Shown: one piece after another, positions 9,651 through 17,103 of the stretch
Numbering within the stretch: position 1 is the stretch's first letter
Layout of the letters: each line of letters starts with the position of its first letter
Assembly: GCA_013122435.1 (NCBI GenBank)
Contig: WYDT01000007.1
Location: 340,264 to 404,263, forward strand
Reading direction: 5' to 3'
Source of the DNA: Chloroflexi bacterium AL-N1
GTDB taxonomy: Bacteria > Chloroflexota > Chloroflexia > Chloroflexales > Roseiflexaceae
Length of the DNA stretch: 64,000 nt
The notes under the pieces: model-generated
Database searches by the model: none
Told to the model about the DNA's origin: nothing
The model's input: only the letters and a program-made list of their open reading frames with translations
Made by a program: the position numbers and the translations under genes

Positions 9651-10447
9651 CTATCTATCAAAAAACGCCCGCAACGCTGTATTGACTGCTTCTGGTTCTT
9701 CAATCGTCGCGGTATGGCCAGCATTGGGGATTATAACTAGTTGAGAGTGTGGAATCTGGGCGTGGATGCGCTCTGATTTGGCTGGTACCGTTGCAACATC
9801 CTGCTCACCGACTATAATCAGGGTTGGCAGCGTGATACGTCCAAGCTCCTCATAGACGCCCTCACGCTCAATCACACCTTTGATAGCCCGTACAATGCCT
9901 ACCCGATTATTGGCAATCAATCGTAGTCGCCATACTGCGCGGAGTTCTGCTCGTTCTGGATCATTTAGAAACGACTGTCCAAACATGATCTGCATGACCT
10001 GGTTTGCCACAAGCCCCGGTCCAAACCAGCGTGTAATCAAGGCAAGCAAACGATAACGGGGGATGTTCTCCTGTGGCTCAGGATCAGCGGATGTTTCCAG
10101 AAGTGCCAGTGATTGTAGCAGTTCTGGATGGCGAATGGCGAGGCGCATACCAACGAACCCACCCATTGAGAGTCCGACGAAGTGACATGGCGCACAGTCG
10201 AGGGACGTGATCAGCGCCACAGCATCTTTGCTCAGGGTATCCATATCATAGCCAGTACGCGTAATCTTGCTACGCCCCTGTCCACGGAAGTCAAACGTGA
10301 TACAGCGGTAGCGATCTTTGAATGTAGCAACCTGGGGGCGAACATAGCGCCACTCCACAGCAGATCGTGGGCAAAGACGATAGTTTCAGGACCAGTTCCA
10401 TGCTCTTCATAATAGATCTCGGTGCTATTGATGGTGAGTGTTGGCAT
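9651..10447 (-). pseudogene. Alpha/beta hydrolase, one-base frameshift
   Basis: ATG at 10447 follows AAAGGA and opens MPTLTINSTEIYYEEHGTGP, the usual first strands of a proline-iminopeptidase/haloperoxidase-type hydrolase. The frame breaks near 10340: a run of five C would need to be six for the oxyanion-region helix to continue into FDFRGQGRS. Downstream are the nucleophile elbow GLSMGG, the acid in IIVGEQD and the His in NAGHTATIEEPE. All catalytic residues remain, so a one-base assembly error in the C run is as likely as a true mutation. Joined length is about 265 residues, normal for the family. Substrate unknown. Confidence 0.75.
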
Positions 10448-10510
10448 GTTTTCCTTTACATATCGTATGATGTATAAGAACAAGAGATACCCGTATTTTT
10501 CTATTTGCCG

Positions 10511-11680
10511 TTATTCTAGTACCTCGTGGCGATATAAAACTATGTTGTCCCAAGCCACCCAGCCATGTTGTGTATTTTGTGTATTACTAGCAACCAGTGC
10601 CACATGTAATTTTCTGGGGTTGGTGAGCTCGAAGGAACACTCAATGTAGTGCCAAATCATAGTCTGTATCCATGGTGTCATACAATAAGGAGGTGTGTTT
10701 GCTGGATCACCATTATCAGCCTGTATAAGCACTTCTTGATATTGATCCGATGTTTTTACCCATCCACCAACCGTATAGTAGCCTTGTACGGGGTTAGGAA
10801 TATCTTGCCATAACCCAATAGTTCCAGGCACATCGTCCGTGCCATCCGGTCGTGCATACGCACTAAAATTTGCTCCATTGGGAATGTCTCCTGTATTGTA
10901 GGCACAACACGGATCGATTCCGACCAGTTTGCTTCCATTCCAAAACTGAGCGCTGTCACTAAAATCACTATTTTTAATTAAGTTTCTTGATGTTGGTATG
11001 TCCGTCGGTAAACCTGTTATTTGAGATTGGGTTTGTGTTCCAGGTAGGATACTGTTCGTTAACGGATAAGCTATGGTTCTGATATTGGCAAGTGTGAAAA
11101 TATGATTGATTATATTAGTGCTACCTATAAGTATGACAGGTATCATAATAGTTAATAGAACTAGTACGACAACATAGTAGTTACGGTTGCTTCGATAGCT
11201 TTTAACCTTTGTGTAGATCATCAATCGAGATAGAGGGATATTTTCAATATGTGGGTTACTAATTGGAACTGTATGTTGTCGGATTGTTGGAGCATTTTCA
11301 TTGATTGATAATATAGGATCTTGATCCATTATAGAGGAATACACAGATGTTTTTGTATATGGTTGGGTTTTGTTGTGCAATGGCTGCCTTGCACTCTTGA
11401 TAAATATATTAGTTTCTTCGGGAGAGAGTGAAAGACATTGTGCCAGCCGTTGTGCTAATTCTCGAGATGGTCTTCGCTGATTAACTTCTACCTTCCGTAT
11501 CATTTCAACTAAGCATCCGACATGTTCAGCAAGTAGTTCGCGTGAGAGATCTAGTTCTTTCCGACGTGCTTTTAATAGACTTCCGAATGAAGAAGTATCC
11601 ACTCGTACACCCCCATCATATGTGGTTTTCATACCCATGCACTCCAATTGTACCCGATTTTGTACCCGATTTTGTGCCAT
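10511..11680 (-). CDS. Membrane-spanning XRE regulator with an extracytoplasmic carbohydrate-binding-like domain
   Basis: Residues about 30-95 are an XRE helix-turn-helix (LLKARRKELDLSRELLAEHV, PSRELAQRLAQCLSLSPEE). A Ser/Thr/Asn-rich linker leads to one transmembrane helix at about 168-192 (YYVVVLVLLTIMIPVILIG). The outside part (about 235-389) is a jelly-roll resembling CBM4/9-type domains: LIKNSDFSDSAQFW, a WQDIPN strand, YTVGGWVKTSDQY, CSFELTNPRKLHVALVAS and a terminal GWVAWDNIVLYR. The protein could bind DNA inside while sensing a glycan or surface ligand outside. The start may be the internal ATG before KTTYDGGVRVD, because the first residues are a short tandem repeat. It is divergent from a secreted DUF2690 protein 140 bases away. 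Confidence 0.75.
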   Translation of the reverse strand: MAQNRVQNRVQLECMGMKTTYDGGVRVDTSSFGSLLKARRKELDLSRELLAEHVGCLVEMIRKVEVNQRRPSRELAQRLAQCLSLSPEETNIFIKSARQPLHNKTQPYTKTSVYSSIMDQDPILSINENAPTIRQHTVPISNPHIENIPLSRLMIYTKVKSYRSNRNYYVVVLVLLTIMIPVILIGSTNIINHIFTLANIRTIAYPLTNSILPGTQTQSQITGLPTDIPTSRNLIKNSDFSDSAQFWNGSKLVGIDPCCAYNTGDIPNGANFSAYARPDGTDDVPGTIGLWQDIPNPVQGYYTVGGWVKTSDQYQEVLIQADNGDPANTPPYCMTPWIQTMIWHYIECSFELTNPRKLHVALVASNTQNTQHGWVAWDNIVLYRHEVLE

Positions 11681-11820
11681 TTGTTGCTGGTCATAAGGGC
11701 CTGTTTTTGCTGTACTAATGGAGATAAAGTTAGTAAAACACTATTGAAAATGAAGAAGAAGTGTATGTAAGTTTAGATTGAGTTAGAGATTCTTATATCG
11801 TAGTAAGCAAAGGGTTTGTT

Positions 11821-12264
11821 ATGCGAGGAAGTGTTAATGCGGTTGTTTTTGTTGGTTTGTTTGCATCTATGGTCTTGATTGGCATGATTTCCATGCAATC
11901 AGCAAACGCAGCCTGTATGGGACAGGGATGCCATGGTCTTGATCCCATCTCACAGGGTTGTGATGTCAATATCCGCAATGGTACGAACACACCTGTTAAC
12001 TCTGAGTTAATGGTTTATGTGTGCAAAACATCAGCCTGTGGTGGTGTGAAATGGGCAAGAGCAACACGTAGTACATTCTTAAATGGGAGTCGCTTTGAAG
12101 TGTGGCTCGAAAATGAGCACGGTCAGCGTCTAAGTGGTACTGAATATGAACTTCAAGGAGGGCTCCAGATTTACGGTGATATGTGGACTGGGCCAGTGCG
12201 TGCCTGTGCATCGATTGATGGGTATCTCAATGGACGCGCCAGATGTACCCCTGTAGATTATTGA
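11821..12264 (+). CDS. Secreted DUF2690-family protein
   Basis: 147 residues. The signal peptide ends near ANA-ACMG. The mature start carries the DUF2690 signature, C-x-G-x-x-C-x-G-x-DP with a following GC (ACMGQGCHGLDPISQGC), and later strands with KWARATRS where the family has a buried Trp-Ala. In actinobacteria this domain is often the outer part of XRE-transmembrane regulators. Here it is free and secreted next to such a regulator, which suggests a shared envelope role (inference). Biochemical function is unknown. Confidence 0.7.
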   Translation: MRGSVNAVVFVGLFASMVLIGMISMQSANAACMGQGCHGLDPISQGCDVNIRNGTNTPVNSELMVYVCKTSACGGVKWARATRSTFLNGSRFEVWLENEHGQRLSGTEYELQGGLQIYGDMWTGPVRACASIDGYLNGRARCTPVDY

Positions 12265-12334
12265 TGGTAAAACAGTGTACGGTGTCGTAACTTGCAGTCT
12301 TGGTATTACATGTTCAGTCAATAAGGAGGTTACT

Positions 12335-12766
12335 ATGTTCAATCATTCTCGTTTGGTTCAATGGCTAACTACTCTTTCTATATGTGCTTTACTCTTGATA
12401 GCAAATATACCCGGAACTACTGAAGCACGTGCACTCCCCCCTCAACCTGAGAGTCCTGCTTGTAATCTTACAGGTGGCTGGGTCTGTGGTGCAGTTTATA
12501 ATTTTAGTTCACGATCACTTGTGATTCAAGGCAATCATTGTGAAGGATGTCCTGTTTCTACATATACTCTTAATCCTAATCAGCAATCAGATTGGTTTGT
12601 GAAAGACACTGATCGTGTTGCTTCTACCAGTTCTAGCCTAACGGTATATTTTTATGGTTTAAGGAGAAGCGCTGAAACCAACCAATGGATTGATTTTAGT
12701 GACTTGTGGCAACTCTATTGTTATGATACTTCAGATGGTAGCGGTGTATGGTGTCAGGCTTGGTAG
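12335..12766 (+). CDS. Small secreted Cys-rich protein, unknown
   Basis: I chose the ATG eight bases after AAGGAGG over an upstream in-frame one because of this strong RBS. The signal peptide has its core LSICALLLIANI and a cleavage near TEA-RALPP. The mature part (about 115 residues) has six Cys (ACNLTGGWVCGAVYNFSS, NHCEGCPV, LYCYD, WCQAW), probably disulfide-bonded. It lies 70 bases downstream of the DUF2690 gene on the same strand and ends before a long hairpin, so the two are likely co-transcribed. No family recognised. Confidence 0.6.
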   Translation: MFNHSRLVQWLTTLSICALLLIANIPGTTEARALPPQPESPACNLTGGWVCGAVYNFSSRSLVIQGNHCEGCPVSTYTLNPNQQSDWFVKDTDRVASTSSSLTVYFYGLRRSAETNQWIDFSDLWQLYCYDTSDGSGVWCQAW

Positions 12767-12795
12767 TGATGAAATGATAAGTTCCTGAGATGGGC

Positions 12796-12830
12796 GTAGC
12801 ACCTATACTATTTAAATAGTCAGGTGCTAC
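12796..12830. terminator. Long hairpin between convergent genes
   Basis: GTAGCACCT pairs with AGGTGCTAC, and inside it ACTATTTAAATAGT is itself self-complementary. It lies between the convergent secreted-protein and VOC genes and probably ends transcription from both sides, although no long T-tract is present. Confidence 0.55.
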
Positions 12831-12839
12831 ACTGAGGCA

Positions 12840-13232
12840 TTATATAGCAATACCAAAGCGTAGCAAATAACCATTGCGATCAGTAATGGTGCATTCGCGC
12901 ATATCCCAGAGATGTAACTCCGGTGCGAAGATAACCTTTGCCCCACCAACAACATAACGAGCAAAAAGACTATCGATATCTTCCAGCACAAAGAAATATA
13001 ACCAATCGGTAGGTATCTGCATGTGGTCCTGGTTAGCATGGGTGAACTGTATGCGTGCTCCTTCACACGACCATTCACCCTGAAAGACGGCTGCGTGTGT
13101 TGGCGGATCGCCATAGATAAAGTCGACTGCAAATCCGAGCACAGTGCGATAAAAGCCTACGGTTTGCACGATGTCGGGTACGGCCAGTATCGGCTGGAGG
13201 CTATAGATATGCTCTGTAGTTTTGGTATCCAC
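12840..13232 (-). CDS. VOC (glyoxalase/bleomycin-resistance-like) protein
   Basis: 130 residues with the vicinal-oxygen-chelate pattern: ILAVPDIVQTVGFYRTVLGF at the start, a middle VFQGEWSCEGARIQFTH strand pair, FFVLEDIDSLFARY and the terminal ITDRNGYLLRFG. Members bind metals or sequester drugs, or act as small isomerases and dioxygenases; the substrate cannot be told. It is the last gene of a three-gene reverse-strand run (spacings 16 and 21 bases) with a GNAT and a small unknown gene. Confidence 0.75.
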   Translation of the reverse strand: MDTKTTEHIYSLQPILAVPDIVQTVGFYRTVLGFAVDFIYGDPPTHAAVFQGEWSCEGARIQFTHANQDHMQIPTDWLYFFVLEDIDSLFARYVVGGAKVIFAPELHLWDMRECTITDRNGYLLRFGIAI

Positions 13233-13253
13233 TATAGCTTTGGCGAGTTGGGC

Positions 13254-13772
13254 TCATTCGTGTGCACGCAGCTCGTAGACCAGAACATCGTGGAGGGCAG
13301 GCTGACCACCAAACTTTTGGCGTAGACGCCCACGGCAGGTAAAACCGACTTTCTCAGCCAGCTTGATCGATGGAGTGTTGTCTCCATGTATCCAGAGTTC
13401 GATACTATCTGGCAGAAGCGTGCAAAATGCATATGCGATAGTTGTTTGCAATGCTTCGGTAGCAAGCCCCTGGCGCCAGTATGCGGAGTGTAACAGGTAG
13501 CCGAAGCCAGGCACATTGGTATTGCCAAGATGCCCGACCATCCCTATAACACGATGATCATCCTGCAGGCAGATCACCCACCAACAGTTTGCCGGCACTT
13601 GCAGCATGTGTTCGAGCATTGATTGAGTGTCGGAGAGCGTTGTGTGTGGTGGCGTGTGCCAGTAGCGTGTAGTTGCTACATCGCTGGGTGATGCGTGTAA
13701 CTCGGCTGCATCGTCAACAGTAAGTGGGCGCAGAACGAGGCGCTTAGTGGTGAGCATACGGTCATCAGGCAT
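13254..13772 (-). CDS. GNAT acetyltransferase (RimJ/RimL type)
   Basis: 172 residues. MLTTKRLVLRPLTVDDAAEL is the classic RimJ/RimL-type opening. VIGMVGHLGN is strand 4, and the acetyl-CoA loop reads YWRQGLATEAL (family R/Q-x-x-G-x-G/A). IHGDNTPSIKLAEKVGF is the C-terminal signature. The reaction is acetyl transfer from acetyl-CoA to an amine; the acceptor is unknown. It is the middle gene of the short operon with the VOC protein. Confidence 0.85.
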   Translation of the reverse strand: MPDDRMLTTKRLVLRPLTVDDAAELHASPSDVATTRYWHTPPHTTLSDTQSMLEHMLQVPANCWWVICLQDDHRVIGMVGHLGNTNVPGFGYLLHSAYWRQGLATEALQTTIAYAFCTLLPDSIELWIHGDNTPSIKLAEKVGFTCRGRLRQKFGGQPALHDVLVYELRAHE

Positions 13773-13788
13773 GATGCGAGTTTATTCC

Positions 13789-14040
13789 TTACCGAACGTT
13801 GAACAGGCCGCTGAAAAAGGTGGCCCAACCGCTCTGTTTTGCAGCGGATAGCTCCTCTTCGGTTTCCTTGATTTTTTGCACAAGACCTTGTACCGCTGCT
13901 TGAACGGCTTCCTCGCGAGTTTGGAATGGTCCATACTGTTGCCATTGGACGGAGCTAACCCATTGCTCGGGGTTGGCAAAATCGGGGCGTAATTTAATAC
14001 CAGTATCGGCAATGACTTGCCAGATATCATATTGTGACAT
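13789..14040 (-). CDS. Small soluble protein of unknown function
   Basis: 83 residues opening MSQYDIWQVIADTGIKLRPD, with PFQTREEAVQAAVQGLVQKI as a predicted helix that may form a short coiled coil with KETEEELSAAK. It is not a family I recognise. It heads the GNAT-VOC run with only 16 bases to the next gene, so co-translation is likely. Confidence 0.55.
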   Translation of the reverse strand: MSQYDIWQVIADTGIKLRPDFANPEQWVSSVQWQQYGPFQTREEAVQAAVQGLVQKIKETEEELSAAKQSGWATFFSGLFNVR

Positions 14041-14371
14041 GCGTTTGCTCCTGCACTATCTGGTGGGCACATTCATCTCATTGAGTACTATTCTTATATA
14101 CGAACGAATACGAACGTAGGTTGCAATCGCGAACAATTTGTCATACTGAGCTGCGCGTCATTCCAATGCCATCCCTGTTGCTATTACCAGCAAAATGTGT
14201 GTGAACAAACAATGCTGTGAGCCTGTCCCTCTGGGGTCATATGTCCTGGTAGGGCTTGAAACAGTCTGTCTCTATATATCCTTGCATCTCTTTTTTATGT
14301 CTTTCCATCATGTGAACTGAGAATAGGGTATAATCTGCCCAAGCAAGATTTTAATTTTTGGAGAGAAAACC
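14041..14371 (+). promoter_or_regulatory. Intergenic region with a consensus -10 for the M23 peptidase gene
   Basis: About 330 bases between divergent genes. A perfect TATAAT at 14329-14334 lies about 40 bases before the peptidase ATG, and no good -35 is seen at 17 bases. GGAGAG at about 14360 is the RBS. Nothing else was recognised. Confidence 0.45.
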
Positions 14372-15835
14372 ATGGCATTAGGTCAGCGTAAGCTGCGGTC
14401 GTGTGTTGTCCTGCTAATCGTCACACTTTTCGTCGGACCACTCTATGCAGAAACAAACTCACGGCTTTTTCCAGAAACAGGTTGGCGTGTTGCAGGTCGT
14501 ATCCTTGATTTCTGGCAGGCAAATGGTGGGTTACCGGTCTTTGGGTTGCCACTTGCACCTGCAATGGTCGGTGATGACGGTTTAACATATCAGCAGTTTG
14601 AGCGGAATCGTCTCGAACTCCATCCTGAGAATGCTGCACCCTATGATGTGCAACTAGGGCGTCTGGGTGATGCTATGTTGGAACAACAGGAGCGTGATTG
14701 GCAGTATGAACCGGATGAGCAGTTGTTGTCAGGTTTGTGTGAGGAGTTTGCCAATACGGGCCGCCAGATATGTGGCCCATTCCTGGATTATTGGCGGTCC
14801 TACGGTCTGGAATTAGGTGATGAGGGCATTTCGTATCGTGAATCGCTGGCATTGTTTGGTATGCCACTCACCGGAACACAGACAGAAACAGACGCAGCGG
14901 GGAATGCCGTTGTGGTGCAGTGGATGGAGCGTGCCCGCTTTGAATATCACCCCGACAATCCTGTTCCCTACAAGGTTTTGTTAGGCCGTCTTGGTGCTGA
15001 GTTGAGCGGTGAGCCGCAGGGTTTGCCGCTGCCCGCTGTGCGTATTTTGCCTGATACCGCCATTGTGCAAGGGCATACCACCATTGTAGAGGTGGCAATA
15101 GCTGATGCGACGGAGGTGCGGGGGCGTCTGGGGGATGTAGCGCTTACCTTTATGCAAACGGCCACGGGCTGGCGTGCACTGGGGGCTGTGCATGCTCTGC
15201 AACCACCCGGCGCAGTCGGGATCGTTGTTGAAGCAACACTTGTGGATGGCCGTGTGACCGCGACGACTACGCCAGTTCAGGTGCTTGATGGGAATTATCC
15301 GTTGGAACAGATAAACCTGCCCCCCGCAGTAACCGAATCGATTGCAAACAACCAGGAGGCTTTAGCAGAAGAGAATGCCACAGTTCGCGCAGTCTGGCCT
15401 AACTTTACCCCCGAGAAATACTGGCAAGGCCCATGGGTAATGCCGTCTGAGGGGCGTATTACCTCACTCTATGGACCACGGCGTTCATACAATGGTGTAC
15501 CTGCGACTTCCTTCCACGAAGGTCTCGATATTGCCAACGCCGTTGGCACGCCTATTGTAGCCCCAGCACGTGGTCGTGTGGTGCTCACAGCAGACAATTA
15601 TGTTGCACGTGGTGGAACAGTTATTCTTGATCATGGTCTCCGTGTGCACACAGGATACTGGCATATGGAAGAGGTGTTGGTAGAGAATGGGCAGTTTGTC
15701 GAAGCTGGTGAGATGATCGGGCGTATGGGTTCACGTGGCATGTCGACTGGTTCCCATTTGCATTGGGAAGTGCGTATTGGCCCTACTAGCGTTGACCCGA
15801 CAGAGTGGCTTGAACGGGAATGGTTGAGTGAATAG
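14372..15835 (+). CDS. Secreted M23 metallopeptidase with two N-terminal FPETG-type repeats
   Basis: The signal peptide is at 1-26 (cleavage near YAE). Two related segments of about 85 residues follow (about 30-115 and 125-220), each built as 'FW..NGGL..FGLPL ... FER.RLE.HPEN.APY.V.LGRLG'. This repeat is common in secreted Chloroflexota proteins (my recollection). A beta-rich linker leads to the LytM/M23 domain at about 355-485. It has FHEGLDIANAVGTPIVAPA for the zinc His and Asp, and SHLHWEVRIG for the HxH motif. The expected activity is zinc endopeptidase cleavage of peptidoglycan cross-bridges or other proteins outside the cell. Confidence 0.85.
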   Translation: MALGQRKLRSCVVLLIVTLFVGPLYAETNSRLFPETGWRVAGRILDFWQANGGLPVFGLPLAPAMVGDDGLTYQQFERNRLELHPENAAPYDVQLGRLGDAMLEQQERDWQYEPDEQLLSGLCEEFANTGRQICGPFLDYWRSYGLELGDEGISYRESLALFGMPLTGTQTETDAAGNAVVVQWMERARFEYHPDNPVPYKVLLGRLGAELSGEPQGLPLPAVRILPDTAIVQGHTTIVEVAIADATEVRGRLGDVALTFMQTATGWRALGAVHALQPPGAVGIVVEATLVDGRVTATTTPVQVLDGNYPLEQINLPPAVTESIANNQEALAEENATVRAVWPNFTPEKYWQGPWVMPSEGRITSLYGPRRSYNGVPATSFHEGLDIANAVGTPIVAPARGRVVLTADNYVARGGTVILDHGLRVHTGYWHMEEVLVENGQFVEAGEMIGRMGSRGMSTGSHLHWEVRIGPTSVDPTEWLEREWLSE

Positions 15836-15971
15836 ACGTCATTATTCATATGGTGTCGTATTAGAGAGAGTGTGTAGCAACAAGGTTTGTAAGTGCGCTA
15901 TACCCTTTCTGCTTTCTCCATTCTTGTTGATGTATCGTTCTCTCACTTGTCGAGACAAAGGGTGGTATGTG

Positions 15972-16979
15972 ATGACATCCCAACTTGATGCTTTGTTGGA
16001 AGCGTTAAACGATCCGCCAAACATTCTGATCCTGCCACATAACAATCCTGATCCTGATGCTATTGCCAGTGCTGTAGCTTTACAATACCTGATTGAAAAG
16101 CAATTAGGGCGCAAAAGTCGTATTCGCTATAAAGGGTTCATTGGGCGTGCCGAGAATCGTGCGTTGGTCACGTTCCTGCGTAATCCGCTTCACCCACTGA
16201 CCGATGCCGATTTTCAATGGGCTGATACGGTTGTGTTGGTAGACAATCAGCCTGGTGCTGGCAATAGTGCTGGCAATGCGTCGTTGCCGATAGCTGCCGT
16301 TATCGATCATCATCCGCTGCTGCGTACCACAGCAAATGCTGCTTTTGTGGATGTACGCCCCAAACTTGGTGCCACCGCCACCATTCTCACCAGTTATTTG
16401 CAAGAGGCAGATTTGCTCCCAACATCGGTGCTGGCTACGGCGTTGTTCTATGGTATCAAAACTGATACGCTTAGCCTTGTGCGGGGTGCATCTGAAGTGG
16501 ATATTGCCGCATATCTGTATTTACAGCCTCATGTTGATATCAATGCACTCATTCGTATTGAAACGGCACAGGTACCGACCGACTATTTTGCCCAGCTCGA
16601 CACGGCAGTTCGTAAAGCGCGCATTTATCAGGATGTGGTCATTGCGTTTATTGGACCTATGACCTATCCGGACCTGGTAAGTGAAATGGCAGATCTGTTG
16701 CTTCGATTGGAAGGTGTGCAGTGGAGTGTGTGCATGGGGATACATAATGGCACACTCTCGTTATCGGTGCGAACGCGCCGTCGGCGTGGGGGGGCGGGTG
16801 GTCTGGCGCAAGCCATAGTGAAGAAGGATGGTACAGCGGGTGGCCATGGTATGATGGGAGGTGGGCAACTATCCCTCGACAAATGGGATACACCTACATT
16901 AGTTGCTGAATTGACTCAACGGGTATTATTACATCTTGATATACCATCAATGACAGTTGGTATTCCCCTGTTTGTTTAA
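15972..16979 (+). CDS. DHH-family phosphoesterase
   Basis: I chose the ATG that opens MTSQLDALLEAL; the longer frame upstream has atypical sequence. Motif I is HNNPDPDAIASA, the DHH motif is in VIDHHP, and a further acidic motif lies in YGIKTDTLSL. The C-terminal DHHA1-like part has the glycine-rich GGHGMMGGGQL. Length is about 335 residues. Relatives are NrnA-type oligoribonucleases/pAp phosphatases or cyclic dinucleotide phosphodiesterases; no PAS or GGDEF domain is attached, so an NrnA-like cytosolic role is more likely. It is downstream of the M23 gene but separated by about 136 bases. Confidence 0.8.
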   Translation: MTSQLDALLEALNDPPNILILPHNNPDPDAIASAVALQYLIEKQLGRKSRIRYKGFIGRAENRALVTFLRNPLHPLTDADFQWADTVVLVDNQPGAGNSAGNASLPIAAVIDHHPLLRTTANAAFVDVRPKLGATATILTSYLQEADLLPTSVLATALFYGIKTDTLSLVRGASEVDIAAYLYLQPHVDINALIRIETAQVPTDYFAQLDTAVRKARIYQDVVIAFIGPMTYPDLVSEMADLLLRLEGVQWSVCMGIHNGTLSLSVRTRRRRGGAGGLAQAIVKKDGTAGGHGMMGGGQLSLDKWDTPTLVAELTQRVLLHLDIPSMTVGIPLFV

Positions 16980-17103
16980 CTTTTGTGCCGTTTTTTGATT
17001 ACTATATACAACAAAAACTTAACTATTGTAAGCCATACAAAAGGTGTATAATGTACCAACTAGGTGAATTAATAGCAAGAAACATCTTACACTACATAGT
17101 ATA

